DNA of 64,000 nt from Tissierella sp. (lineage in GTDB: Bacteria; Bacillota; Clostridia; Tissierellales; Tissierellaceae), in contig NZ_JAVKTS010000002.1 of the NCBI RefSeq assembly GCF_031460495.1, positions 241,332 to 305,331 on the forward strand, written 5' to 3'. Below the pieces are notes generated by a model. That model was not told the origin of the DNA, did no database searches, and saw only the letters and a list, made by a program, of their open reading frames with translations. This document shows positions 43,467-53,117 of the stretch, in pieces; within the stretch, counting starts at the first letter, position 1; the number at the start of each line of letters is the position of its first letter. The position numbers and the translations under genes were made by a program.

Positions 43467-44291
43467 ATGATCAAAATTAAGATAAAAATAAAAATTGTCC
43501 TATTATCTTTTATCGTTGCTATACTCATGTATCCGAGAACTATTACATTTTTGATAAATAGTATTAAGGATTTTTATATTGCAAGGAATCTAAGCTTAAA
43601 TGCCATACAAAGCCATAGTCCTACCATTGATACAGATAAAACTAGAATACTTTTTATATTTGATGATGGTTGGAAGAGTGTATATTCAGAGGCTTATGAT
43701 GTTATGAAAGAATATGGTTATAAAGGAAGTGTATGCATAATTCCTTCACTAACTGTTGAAAAAGAGTATATATCTTATAGAGAACTTGCTGAATTATATT
43801 TAGATGGGTGGGATCTACTAAATCATTCTTATTCTCATAAAGTCAATTTATATCAGAATACTGACGAACTTCTTTCAGATTTCAATAGGGCAAGACGGTG
43901 GATGGATAATAGATATCTTGCGAAATCTAGTGATATGGTGGTAATGCCCTATGGAGAAGTTAACCCATACTTAATTAATCAACTGAAAAATGAGGGATAT
44001 AGAAATATTAGAACATCAAATAATATTATTATATTAGATGGTCTTGATACTTCTTATTTTCCAATTAAGGCAATAAATTTGCTAACTGATATGACTGAAT
44101 ATGAAGTTATATCTCAACTCAAGAAAACCCTTAATGAATCTAAAACAGTCCTTTTAATACTGCATAAAATTGGAGATGAAGATGATGAATTTGGCATGAC
44201 ATACAGTAATGATAAGCTTAAACAGATTATTAAGTTTATTAATGAGCATAATAATGATTTTGAAGTAATAACCTATTCTCAATTATTTTAA
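43467..44291 (+). CDS. Polysaccharide deacetylase (NodB-like)
   Basis: A 274-residue membrane-anchored protein. After a signal anchor (IVLLSFIVAILMYP) the NodB domain has ILFIFDDGWKSVY (FDDG, base and metal Asp) and LLNHSYSHKVN (H...H metal ligands), then MPYGEVNPYL and LLILHKIG. These enzymes remove N-acetyl groups from chitin-like or PNAG-like polymers. The start lies 19 bases after the CotH stop; the ATG follows AGTGGAGG. As last gene of the operon it probably modifies the polymer made by the GT2. Confidence 0.9.
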   Translation: MIKIKIKIKIVLLSFIVAILMYPRTITFLINSIKDFYIARNLSLNAIQSHSPTIDTDKTRILFIFDDGWKSVYSEAYDVMKEYGYKGSVCIIPSLTVEKEYISYRELAELYLDGWDLLNHSYSHKVNLYQNTDELLSDFNRARRWMDNRYLAKSSDMVVMPYGEVNPYLINQLKNEGYRNIRTSNNIIILDGLDTSYFPIKAINLLTDMTEYEVISQLKKTLNESKTVLLILHKIGDEDDEFGMTYSNDKLKQIIKFINEHNNDFEVITYSQLF

Positions 44292-44312
44292 TTTAACTCA
44301 TATAATTTATGA

Positions 44313-45098
44313 TATTCCAAATTACTTAAACTCCAACTAAATATAACTCAAGGCCAACCGTGCGTTCTAGTAGTGGATTATAGTACTGTAACTAATGGTA
44401 AAATATTACCATTTGCAAATGAACTTGATTTAGCAGCCTCAAATTTGGACCCAGATCCCGGTGAAAACCAGAGATTTTGTTATAATATAACTGGTGTGGG
44501 TGAAGATAATAGCGACTTTGCTGATTTAAGTCACTTTGTATTCAGCATTTGTGAAGACATTACAGAAGATCAGCTTGAAAATGTAACTGTAACTATTGAT
44601 GGAGTCCCACAAACTGTAATAATTGGTGATAATGTAGAAATATTTAACCCACCTGATGTAGACCCGCCTACAGGATGTTCTGGACTTAAGTTTGACTTTG
44701 GATTAGATAAAGTAGAAGGTGAAATGACTGTATGCTATGAATTAAATGTGGTTTATCCCATAGGTCCTACTGAACTTTGCTTATTTGGAGCTAGCGAAAC
44801 AAGAAGAGGTTTAAGTATTTGTGGACCAGTATGTAATGGAGAACCTGTTGAAGAAACATGTCCTGCTACTACATTTGTTCGTATATCAGCAGAAATTTGT
44901 GGAGAACCGGAACTGACACCAACACCTTGTGGCACATATATTCTAACTCAGGATTTATGTGTTAAAGTTGCATTAGAAATTGATATAAACTCTGCCAGTA
45001 GCAACAAATATCCTCATCCTAATACCTCACAGGCTCAACCAAGGTATCGCAATGTAGGGATACCAAATGTTATAATGGGCAACAACCGTTCTTTCTAA
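44313..45098 (+). CDS. SPOCS-like surface protein, start unclear
   Basis: The frame is open from 44313, and reads QLNITQGQPCVLVVDYST before GTG 44373, which has no ribosome site. The gene may be truncated at its 5' end. The first ~150 residues (from GTG) form a domain with DLSHFVFSICEDIT, VTIDGVPQTV, GLKFDFGLDK and CYELNVVYPIGPTELCLFGA, common in exported or spore-surface proteins of Firmicutes. The last ~75 repeat the family seen at 16367 (EPELTPTPCGTYILTQDLCV), ending with RNVGIPNVIMGN. It follows the CotH operon, so phosphorylation by CotH is a possible link (inference). Confidence 0.7.
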   Translation, partial: YSKLLKLQLNITQGQPCVLVVDYSTVTNGKILPFANELDLAASNLDPDPGENQRFCYNITGVGEDNSDFADLSHFVFSICEDITEDQLENVTVTIDGVPQTVIIGDNVEIFNPPDVDPPTGCSGLKFDFGLDKVEGEMTVCYELNVVYPIGPTELCLFGASETRRGLSICGPVCNGEPVEETCPATTFVRISAEICGEPELTPTPCGTYILTQDLCVKVALEIDINSASSNKYPHPNTSQAQPRYRNVGIPNVIMGNNRSF

Positions 45099-45125
45099 AG
45101 AGAAGACTATAGTTTGTCCATTAAA

Positions 45126-45172
45126 AAAGCAGCTAGAAACCTAACTAGAAGTTTCTAGCTGCTTGCCTTGTT
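45126..45172 (+). terminator. Terminator after the SPOCS-like gene
   Basis: AAGCAGCTAGAAAC (45127-45140) pairs perfectly with GTTTCTAGCTGCTT (45151-45164), followed by GCCTTGTTTTT. Confidence 0.88.
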
Positions 45173-45359
45173 TTTAATGTCTTAAGAAATATCAAAAATA
45201 GGACTTTTGTTCTGTAAAAGATTGATAAATCATAAATTAATATATTGTAAACAATAATAATAGAAGGTATGATTGATATGAAAGAAGGTAAAACTTGTAA
45301 TTAAATTGGAAAATCATAATTGCTTTAAAAAGCAATAATAGGAAGGAATGATTATTATT

Positions 45360-47054
45360 ATGAAAAGAAAAGTGTTTTTACTATCTTCATGCATTATTTT
45401 ATTACTTTTAATTTACATAGTTTCTGCTAATGTTAACAAAGAGGAGGATGTCTTTAAGAAATCGGACCAATTTCATAGTTTCAATTTAGTTGAAGCTGTG
45501 AGTCAAAACTTAGGAACACTTAATATTACTGTTGACCCGAGGATTGAGTTGCTTACCGTAGTGCAGCAGCAAGCTAAATATGATGTATTAACACGATTTG
45601 ATTTTGATTATAAGGATAAAATGAAAGAGCATTTTAAAAAATATAAGAATCACAAGGCTGTAAAAACCTTTCATAAATTAAGTAAAAAAGGATTCAGTTA
45701 TGATGCACCACCAAACCTTATGTTGAATCTTTCGAGTAATCTAAACTTAAAGGAAAACAATATATTACCAAAGGATTTGACTGGTAGAATATCAGGAGAG
45801 AATGAAGTATTTAAATTTATTGATGAATTAAGAGATTTTACTGTGAAATCTGATTTTAATAAATACTATGAACAGAATATTCCTTTTTATCAGGCCATGA
45901 TTGATAATGTATACAAGGACATTAAGGACATGGAATTAATTGAGAAACTAGATGATTACTATGGTATGGGAGTAAACTCCTATAACTTGATCTTAGCACC
46001 TATGCTTCATGCAGGAGGTTATGGTCCTAGAGTAGAGGCGGAAAATGGACTATACGATGTCTATGGTATAATCGGTCCCCAAAGCATAATGGAAGACATT
46101 AATAGGAAAATAGTTCCGGTTTACTCAAGTGAAACTATTCGCTATATTGTATGGCATGAGTTTAGTCATTCCTTTATTAATCCTATTACTGAAAATCATA
46201 TCGATGAGATTAATAAATATAATAATTTGTATTCAAAGATAAAAAATCAGATGAGTTCTCAGGCGTATCCGAGTTGGGAAATTTCTGTAAACGAACATAT
46301 TATAAGAGCAATTACTGCAAGATTAGTGTATCTAGATCAAGGGCAGTCAGCATATGATGCAATAATCGCAAATGAAATAACAAATGGTTTTTACTATGTC
46401 CCTGCACTGTGTGAAAGCTTTGCACTCTACGAGATAAGTCGAGATGATTATCCTACTTTGGAAAGCTATTATCCAGAAATTATTAAGGTTTTTAAAGAGC
46501 TATCTGAACAAAATCTAGATGATGATTTCTTCAAAATGGATTTTTTAGGACCAATTAATGCCGCCTTTATTAATAAAGACTCTATGAAAGTAGCAATAAT
46601 AGTCTCAACACAGGAGGAAGATGCAAAAATTCAGGAGGGTATTTATTCCTATGTGGAAAAAATAAAAAGTAAGTTCTTTCCTAAAGCTGAAATAATAAAT
46701 GATACTGATGCTGTTACCCTTGATCTTAGTGACTATATAATTCTTGCATATGGCACAATGGAGGGCAACTTGTGGCTAGAAGAACATAAGGATATATTCC
46801 CCTTTAAAGTTGAGGAAGATAAGATAATTGCAGACAAAACCTATGAGGACACTGGTATGATAATGATTAGCGCAATGCCAAATCCTCAGAACTATAAGAA
46901 TCCTTTATTAATTTATACTGCCCAAGATGCAAAGGACATCATAGATATCAACAGTATTTTCCATGGACCAACTGATTATATAGTTGCGAAGGATGGAGAA
47001 GAATTGCATTCTGGATTTTATAATAAGGATAAAGAAACTTGGAGCTTTCAGTAG
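45360..47054 (+). CDS. DUF4932 zinc metalloprotease-like lipoprotein/exported protein
   Basis: A 564-residue exported protein. The signal sequence is KRKVFLLSSCIILLLLIYIV. The DUF4932-type domain carries YIVWHEFSHSFINPI near residue 265, a zinc-peptidase HExxH-like helix (HEFSH), followed by a Glu-rich region; GLYDVYGIIGP precedes it. The last ~150 residues form another alpha/beta domain (AIIVSTQEEDAKIQEG, IILAYGTMEGN). An ATG at 45348 (AGGA at spacing 4) is an equal alternative start. An ATTGCTT/AAGCAAT hairpin just upstream could affect translation. The substrate is unknown. Confidence 0.85.
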   Translation: MKRKVFLLSSCIILLLLIYIVSANVNKEEDVFKKSDQFHSFNLVEAVSQNLGTLNITVDPRIELLTVVQQQAKYDVLTRFDFDYKDKMKEHFKKYKNHKAVKTFHKLSKKGFSYDAPPNLMLNLSSNLNLKENNILPKDLTGRISGENEVFKFIDELRDFTVKSDFNKYYEQNIPFYQAMIDNVYKDIKDMELIEKLDDYYGMGVNSYNLILAPMLHAGGYGPRVEAENGLYDVYGIIGPQSIMEDINRKIVPVYSSETIRYIVWHEFSHSFINPITENHIDEINKYNNLYSKIKNQMSSQAYPSWEISVNEHIIRAITARLVYLDQGQSAYDAIIANEITNGFYYVPALCESFALYEISRDDYPTLESYYPEIIKVFKELSEQNLDDDFFKMDFLGPINAAFINKDSMKVAIIVSTQEEDAKIQEGIYSYVEKIKSKFFPKAEIINDTDAVTLDLSDYIILAYGTMEGNLWLEEHKDIFPFKVEEDKIIADKTYEDTGMIMISAMPNPQNYKNPLLIYTAQDAKDIIDINSIFHGPTDYIVAKDGEELHSGFYNKDKETWSFQ

Positions 47055-47080
47055 TTAGGCAATAAGAGATTAATCCAAAT

Positions 47081-47121
47081 AAAAACAATACCTGTAGACT
47101 TGATACAGGTATTGTTTTTAT
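47081..47121 (+). terminator. Terminator after the DUF4932 gene
   Basis: AAAACAATACCTGTA pairs with TACAGGTATTGTTTT around seven bases, followed by TATT. Confidence 0.9.
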
Positions 47122-47267
47122 TCCATTAGATATAAACATTAATAATGTGTAAGTTTATTTGATAGAATCTATGTGATATAATATGGACAATTAGAAATTT
47201 GTAGTAGGGTGGAAAGAGACTAGATTAAGAAATAGAATTAACCCTTTTTCTGAGAGGAGGAAAAATA

Positions 47268-48152
47268 GTGCATGAGGTCATAGCAAAAGGATTATTATCA
47301 GCTAAAAACGGAATGAATATATATCGAGGATGCTCTCATGGATGTATTTATTGTGATTCTAGGAGTCGATGTTATCAAATCAATCATGATTTTGAAGATA
47401 TCGAAGTAAAGAAAAATGCACCAGAATTACTAGAACAAGCCCTTCGAAAAAAGCGAAAAAAGTGTATGATAGGTACAGGTGCAATGACTGATCCATATAT
47501 ACCATTAGAATTACAACTTAATCATACAAGAAAATGTTTAGAAATAATAAATTCATATGGATTTGGATTAGCAATTCAGACGAAATCAAACATGATTCTA
47601 AGAGATTTAGACTTATTAAAAAGCATCAATAAAAAATCAAAATGTGTTGTACAAATGACCTTAACAACATACGATGAAGATTTGTGTAAAATCCTAGAAC
47701 CTAATGTATCAACTACTAGAGAAAGATTTGAAGTATTGAAGATTATGAGAGATAATAATATACCTACAGTGGTTTGGATATGTCCAATTTTACCATATAT
47801 AAATGACACTGAGGACAATATAAAGGGACTTTTAAGCTATTGCATAGAAGCGAAGGTAAAGGGAATTATTTGCTTTGGTATGGGGTTGACTTTGAGAGAC
47901 GGCAACAGGGAGTTTTATTATAAAAATCTAGATATTCATTTTCCTGGACTAAAAGAAAGATATATAAGAGAATATGGAAATAGTTATGAGGTAGGTAGTC
48001 CAAATAATAATTACTTAATGGAATTAGTAAAGAATGCCTGCAAGGAAAATAATATTCTATTTGGACCCAACAAGGTTTTTGAATACATGCATACTTTTGA
48101 AGAAAAACAGTATGAGCAACTGAGCTTTTCATTTCTCAATCTGAAGGAGTGA
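47268..48152 (+). CDS. Radical SAM protein (SplB-like)
   Basis: A 294-residue radical-SAM enzyme. The cluster motif is IYRGCSHGCIYCDSRSRCY near residue 20 (CxxxCxxC). MTDPYIPLE and IQTKSN fit the SPL-type family that includes spore photoproduct lyase and many uncharacterised relatives. SAM is split to a 5'-deoxyadenosyl radical. The start is GTG 47268 with GAGGAGG 9 bases upstream. It is the first gene of a four-gene operon with two methyltransferases and a second radical-SAM enzyme. The real substrate is unknown. Confidence 0.88.
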   Translation: MHEVIAKGLLSAKNGMNIYRGCSHGCIYCDSRSRCYQINHDFEDIEVKKNAPELLEQALRKKRKKCMIGTGAMTDPYIPLELQLNHTRKCLEIINSYGFGLAIQTKSNMILRDLDLLKSINKKSKCVVQMTLTTYDEDLCKILEPNVSTTRERFEVLKIMRDNNIPTVVWICPILPYINDTEDNIKGLLSYCIEAKVKGIICFGMGLTLRDGNREFYYKNLDIHFPGLKERYIREYGNSYEVGSPNNNYLMELVKNACKENNILFGPNKVFEYMHTFEEKQYEQLSFSFLNLKE

Positions 48153-48156
48153 TGTA

Positions 48157-48726
48157 TTGAAAAAATTTGATAGGGTATATAAACATTATGATAATTTCAT
48201 AAAGCTATTTAATTTAAATAAGATGGATGAAATAAAAGATGTCTTGGAATTACAGGGAGAAGAAATAGTTTTGGATATAGGAGGAGGAACAGGCAAATTA
48301 GCAGAATATATTTGTAAAGACTGCAAGATTGTATATGTACTAGATGAGAGCAAAGGAATGCTTACAAAGGTTGAGGCAAATACAAGAGTAGCTCCTGTCT
48401 TGGGAGATGCATTAAATACAAACTTTGAAAATAATAGCATGGATATAGTTATATTATCTGATATATTGCATCATATAGAGAATCAGCAAAGACTTATAGA
48501 AGAAATCCATAGAGTACTTAAGAAAAACGGGAAATTAATTATATTAGATTTTGAAAAAAACCATATAAAAACTAAAATACTAAAAGCTTTTGAATTTACT
48601 TTGTTTGGGAGGCTATATTTTAGGACTAGCAAAGATGTGATTAATCTTATAAGTGGCAAGTTCACAATCACAAAATTCATTGATAAAAAGTATTTTTTTA
48701 TTATTAGGGGAGAAAAAAATGCTTAA
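48157..48726 (+). CDS. Class I SAM methyltransferase
   Basis: A 189-residue methyltransferase. Motif I LDIGGGTGKLAEYI is near residue 33, the acidic residue in VYVLDESKGML, and motif IV MDIVILSDILHHI. TTG 48157 follows AAGGAG. It starts 4 bases after the SplB-like gene stop and its end overlaps the next start by 8 bases, so the genes are translationally linked. It is UbiE-like in layout; the acceptor is unknown. Confidence 0.85.
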   Translation: MKKFDRVYKHYDNFIKLFNLNKMDEIKDVLELQGEEIVLDIGGGTGKLAEYICKDCKIVYVLDESKGMLTKVEANTRVAPVLGDALNTNFENNSMDIVILSDILHHIENQQRLIEEIHRVLKKNGKLIILDFEKNHIKTKILKAFEFTLFGRLYFRTSKDVINLISGKFTITKFIDKKYFFIIRGEKNA

Positions 48727-49582
48727 AAAAATACTGTTTTATATTAAATTGGGTCTCAAACTTATGAAAAAAGATGTCATAGATAAAGAAAACTATAGAG
48801 ATGAATACAACAAGGTTTCAAATACATATATTAAGTGGATTGAGGAAATGGGTAAATTTACTGATATGATAATAAAACTTGAAGAGATGGAAAGAGAGGA
48901 AGAATTAAAGATATTAGATTTTGCTTGTGGAACAGGCTATATTAGCAAAAACCTTTTGAAGAAAAATATAGATTGCCAAATAACAGCGGTGGATTACTCT
49001 GACAAAATGCTTGATCAACTGAGGATACTAAAAGATAATAGAATTAATATTGTTAATTGTGATGGAGTTGAATTTTTAAAGAATACAGAAGAAAAATACG
49101 ATATGATATTTTTTGGATGGGCACTTTCATATTTTAACTACAAAGAACTATTTAAGCTTTTTAAAAGAGTACTAAATGACGAAGGAATAATATGTATAAT
49201 AACAAATGTTCAAGGAACTCTTTCTGGGATAGAAGATATATTCTTAAAGGTAATGCAGGACAACCAAGATAAAGTTATTAGACCTATGGGCATTAGATTA
49301 AATTTACCATATGGAAAAGAAGGTCTAATTAAGTGGTTTAATAGATATGGATTCGAAGGAGTAGAGGTAGAAGAAGAGGAGGTATTACTTTCTTTTCATG
49401 AACCAGGGCAGCTTTTAGACTGGTTAAATAAAACTGGTGCAGCAGCAGGAACTGCATGTATATTTAACGATTATGACTTAATAAAAGACAAGTTAATTAA
49501 AGAGATTAAAGAGAAAAAATATAGAGATGGTAAGTATGAAGTTAATCATAAATTTGCATATGGGATATTTAAGCTAAGATAG
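48719..49582 (+). CDS. Second class I SAM methyltransferase
   Basis: A 287-residue methyltransferase. Motif I ILDFACGTGYISKN is near residue 65, then ITAVDYSDKMLDQL and YDMIFFGWALSYFN. The C-terminal part (LLDWLNKTGAAAGTAC) is an added cap. ATG 48719 follows AGGGGAG; an upstream ATG at 48653 would overlap the first methyltransferase by 74 bases and lacks a ribosome site. The paralogue pair in one operon suggests two successive methylations or two related substrates. Confidence 0.84.
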   Translation: MLKKILFYIKLGLKLMKKDVIDKENYRDEYNKVSNTYIKWIEEMGKFTDMIIKLEEMEREEELKILDFACGTGYISKNLLKKNIDCQITAVDYSDKMLDQLRILKDNRINIVNCDGVEFLKNTEEKYDMIFFGWALSYFNYKELFKLFKRVLNDEGIICIITNVQGTLSGIEDIFLKVMQDNQDKVIRPMGIRLNLPYGKEGLIKWFNRYGFEGVEVEEEEVLLSFHEPGQLLDWLNKTGAAAGTACIFNDYDLIKDKLIKEIKEKKYRDGKYEVNHKFAYGIFKLR

Positions 49583-49597
49583 TTCATGAAAGGGGAA

Positions 49598-50878
49598 ATG
49601 AGAGTGCATTTAAATAATTTAAAAGTTTTGACGAAGATGTCCTTTGATAGGGCTGTCATTGATTCTCTATACAAGATGTATAATATTTTCAAAGAAGATA
49701 GTAATTTCAATATACATAAATATATTAAATTAATTTCAAGTATGTTAAGGGGAGAGAAAATAGTAAACTTTGAGGATAAATATATAATAAGTGCTTTCCT
49801 ACCTCCATTTCCTTCAAGAGCATTTTATACAAATATAATGGCTGTTGAGAAAGCAGAAAACATATTTACTCAACAAATACAGGCAAAGAGATCTGCTCCC
49901 ATTTCTATGTATCTAAGCTTAACAAATAAATGTCCTAATAACTGTGTTTATTGTAGTGCTAAAAACAGAATAGATGAAAAGGATTTAACTACGGAAGAAT
50001 GGATTAATATTATTAATGATATCCAAGACATGAAAACTCCTATTATAGGCCTCACTGGAGGAGAGCCTATGGTAAGAGAAGATATATTTGATATAGTAGG
50101 TGCTATAGATGATAGAAGTATATCTACTTTATTTACTAGTGGATATAATTTGACATTTGATAAGGCTAAGGAATTAAAAGATAGAGGATTATTTAGTATT
50201 GGAATAAGCCTTGATTCATATGATAAGGAAAAGCATAATCATAATAGAAATAGCCCCAAGGCACATGATTTTGCTCTAAATGCTATTGAAAATTCAAGAA
50301 AAGTAGGTCTTTATACTCTAGCACAAACAGTTGTCCTAAAAGAAGAAATAGACCAAGAGGAACTCTTTAAATTATTTAAATTAGCGAAAGAAAGTGGTGC
50401 TCATGAAGTAAAAATATTAGAGCCTATTTTAAGTGGAAAGCTTCTAACTGAAAAAGATTTGAGTAAAGTGCTATATAGCACTGAAGATAGAAAAAGATTA
50501 ATAGATATACAGCATAAAGCCAATAAAAAGAGTGATCTCCCTAAGATTACAACCTTTGCATATACAGAAAGCGAAGAGAAATACGGTTGTGGTGCTGGGG
50601 CACAACACTCATATATTAGTGCTTCTGGGCAGCTATATCCATGTGATTTTGTACCAATGAATTTTGGATACATAGGTGAAAAAAGAATAAATGAATTATG
50701 GAAAGAAATGAATGAAATAATAGGAATGCCAAAGATCGGATGTTTTGCTCAAAAAGTAAATGCAGAAGTCTATAGTAAGGCAGGAGGAGAGCTACCATTG
50801 TGTAAGGAAGAATCTATAGCCATCTGCAAAAAATGCAAATCAAATAAATTACCTGAGTATTATAGGAATCTTCAATAG
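49598..50878 (+). CDS. Radical SAM/SPASM enzyme
   Basis: A 426-residue radical-SAM protein. NKCPNNCVYCSAK near residue 110 is the CxxxCxxC cluster site; GLTGGEPMV and ISLDS follow. The C-terminal SPASM-type region has CGAGAQHSYISASGQLYPCD near 330 and further Cys at CFAQK and CKKCKSN for auxiliary clusters. Such enzymes modify peptides, mature RiPPs or build cofactors. GGGG lies close to ATG 49598; GTG 49604 is an alternative with better spacing. No precursor peptide gene is seen nearby. It closes the four-gene operon. Confidence 0.86.
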   Translation: MRVHLNNLKVLTKMSFDRAVIDSLYKMYNIFKEDSNFNIHKYIKLISSMLRGEKIVNFEDKYIISAFLPPFPSRAFYTNIMAVEKAENIFTQQIQAKRSAPISMYLSLTNKCPNNCVYCSAKNRIDEKDLTTEEWINIINDIQDMKTPIIGLTGGEPMVREDIFDIVGAIDDRSISTLFTSGYNLTFDKAKELKDRGLFSIGISLDSYDKEKHNHNRNSPKAHDFALNAIENSRKVGLYTLAQTVVLKEEIDQEELFKLFKLAKESGAHEVKILEPILSGKLLTEKDLSKVLYSTEDRKRLIDIQHKANKKSDLPKITTFAYTESEEKYGCGAGAQHSYISASGQLYPCDFVPMNFGYIGEKRINELWKEMNEIIGMPKIGCFAQKVNAEVYSKAGGELPLCKEESIAICKKCKSNKLPEYYRNLQ

Positions 50879-50938
50879 ATATATTCGAAAAATAATTTAT
50901 TTAGGGAAGAAAAGATTTTGATATAGGAGATGTATTAA

Positions 50939-53107
50939 TTGAAAAAAGTAATCATAGCAGAAAAACCCTCAGTAGCAAAAAACATAGCTGATGCTCTAAA
51001 TATCAAATTAAGAAAAGATGGCTATTTTGAAGGAGAAGACTATATCATTACATGGGCTTTTGGTCATTTGTTACAGTTATTTGACGCAAAAGACTACGAT
51101 GAAAATATGAAAGGTTGGAGAATGGATAAGTTTCCCTTTATTCCAGAGAAATTTCAATACAAGATAAAATGCCATAATACTGATAGAAATTCAGTGGATA
51201 AGGGTGCAGAAAAACAACTTAATACAATAAAAGGACTTATTGATAGAACTGATGTTGATGCAATTATATCTGCCACAGATTTTGATAGAGAAGGGCAGGT
51301 TATTGGGGATGAATTATTTATCTATTTCAATGAGAAAAAGCCTGTATTCAGAATGTTATTGAACGAGTGGACAGAAGACGAAGTGAAAAAGGGTATTGCA
51401 AATTTAAAACCTAATGAAGAAATGCAAACACTTCAAGATGCAGGTATTGGAAGACAATTGGCAGATTGGATTATAGGAATAAATTTAACTTCTGTAGCAA
51501 CATTAAGATATAGCACTGATAATAAGAAAATATTAAACATAGGCCGAGTACTGTTACCAACATTAAAGATTATTTATGATAGAGATAAGGAAATAGAAAC
51601 ATTTGAATCTTCAACTTATTATAAGTTAATAGCAAGATTTAAAACAAAAGATAATGAGGAATTTGAAGGACTTTATTATGAATCTGACAATGAGAAATTT
51701 GATGATAAAAAAACACTAGAAGATATAAGTAAAGTTTTAAAAGATAATAATGCAGAAATTATAGAAAAACAAATAGATAAGAAAAGAGATTATGCACCTC
51801 TGTTATTCAATCTAACAAATTTACAAGGATATGTAACCAGCAAGTATAAAGGATGGACATCTGATAAGGTATTAAAAGTGGCACAATCCCTATATGAGAA
51901 TAAGTTTATTACATATCCTAGGACTGGCAGTGTTGCATTAGAGGAAAGTTTAAAAGAAAAAACTGAGAAAGTATTGAATGTATTGAAGAAGGGTTTACCA
52001 TATGTAAATCAAATTGAATTTGTTGATAACAAAAGGGTGTTTGATAATACAAAGGTAGAAGGCCATAGTGCCATAACTCCAACCTATATTAAGCCAACTA
52101 AATTGAATAATGATGAATCTGTTGTATATAATGCAATTAAAGATAGATTTATAATGCAATTTTTACCTATTGCTGAGTATGAAGAGACTAAACTTGTATC
52201 AAAAGCAAATGAGGATGCTATTAAAGGTATATTTATTTCAAAGGGAAAGGTTCAGATAGTAGAAGGATGGCGTGTTGTTGAGAAAACAGAAAACAAGGAC
52301 ACTATTTTACCAATGGTTTCTGAAAGAGAAATCGTAAATGTCGTAGATAGCAATGTAAATTCAGTAACTAAAAAGCCTCCTAAACTTCATATTGAAAAGA
52401 CACTTTTAAGGATTATGGAGACATGTGGTAAGAATTTTAAAGATGAAGAAGATACAGAAAATACTGAAGAAATGATGGCTTCTATCTTAAGTGGCTTTTC
52501 TATTGGAACTCCTGCTACTAGAGCAGAGACCATAAAAAAATTGAAAGATATAGGATATATACAAACAAAAGGTAAAAGTCTAACTTGCACAGAGCTTGGT
52601 AGAACAATAGTTGAAATATTTCCATGCAAGGAATTATTAGATTTAGAATATACTGGCAGGTTAGAAAAAACATTATCCGATATAGAAAAAAACAGGTTTA
52701 ATAAAGAAGAATTCTTGAATATGATTAAGGATTTTACCATAGATGCAGTAAATGCTATAAAAAATGATACATCTATGTTAAGTAAATTTAAGGTTGAGTT
52801 AGAAGATGGAGTAGAGAGCATAGGTAAATGTCCTACATGTGGAAATGATGTAGTAGAAAATGAAAAAAACTTTGGGTGTATTAATTGGAAGAATGGCTGT
52901 AAATTCACAATTTGGAAAGAGGATAAATATATTCAATCTTTTGGTAAGAAGGTTTCTAAGGAAATGGTAGAACTACTATTAGTGAATGGTAAGGTTGGGT
53001 TTAGAAATTTAAAAAGCAGAAAAGGAAAAATATTTTCTGCTTATTTTAAATATGTTTATAAAGAGGAAACTGGTTATTATAATTGGGAAATAGAGTTTAT
53101 AAGCTAA
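50939..53107 (+). CDS. topB: DNA topoisomerase III
   Basis: A 722-residue type IA topoisomerase. Toprim domain: VIIAEKPSVAKNIADAL and SATDFDREGQ. The active-site Tyr lies in FITYPRTGS (near 325). The rest of the cleavage/strand-passage core follows (SAITPTYIKP, GTPATRAETIKKL). The C-terminus carries a zinc-ribbon-like stretch (CPTCGNDVV...FGCINWKNGC). It relaxes negatively supercoiled DNA and decatenates. It starts with TTG 50939, AGGAGATG upstream. Full length for TopB. Confidence 0.95.
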   Translation: MKKVIIAEKPSVAKNIADALNIKLRKDGYFEGEDYIITWAFGHLLQLFDAKDYDENMKGWRMDKFPFIPEKFQYKIKCHNTDRNSVDKGAEKQLNTIKGLIDRTDVDAIISATDFDREGQVIGDELFIYFNEKKPVFRMLLNEWTEDEVKKGIANLKPNEEMQTLQDAGIGRQLADWIIGINLTSVATLRYSTDNKKILNIGRVLLPTLKIIYDRDKEIETFESSTYYKLIARFKTKDNEEFEGLYYESDNEKFDDKKTLEDISKVLKDNNAEIIEKQIDKKRDYAPLLFNLTNLQGYVTSKYKGWTSDKVLKVAQSLYENKFITYPRTGSVALEESLKEKTEKVLNVLKKGLPYVNQIEFVDNKRVFDNTKVEGHSAITPTYIKPTKLNNDESVVYNAIKDRFIMQFLPIAEYEETKLVSKANEDAIKGIFISKGKVQIVEGWRVVEKTENKDTILPMVSEREIVNVVDSNVNSVTKKPPKLHIEKTLLRIMETCGKNFKDEEDTENTEEMMASILSGFSIGTPATRAETIKKLKDIGYIQTKGKSLTCTELGRTIVEIFPCKELLDLEYTGRLEKTLSDIEKNRFNKEEFLNMIKDFTIDAVNAIKNDTSMLSKFKVELEDGVESIGKCPTCGNDVVENEKNFGCINWKNGCKFTIWKEDKYIQSFGKKVSKEMVELLLVNGKVGFRNLKSRKGKIFSAYFKYVYKEETGYYNWEIEFIS

Positions 53108-53117
53108 AGTAGTTTCC

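Noticed and set aside
47268-48152. True spore photoproduct lyase
   Set aside because: The protein is shorter than typical SplB and the cluster motif context (GCSHGCIYCDSR) fits the wider SPL-like family; function as the lyase cannot be claimed.
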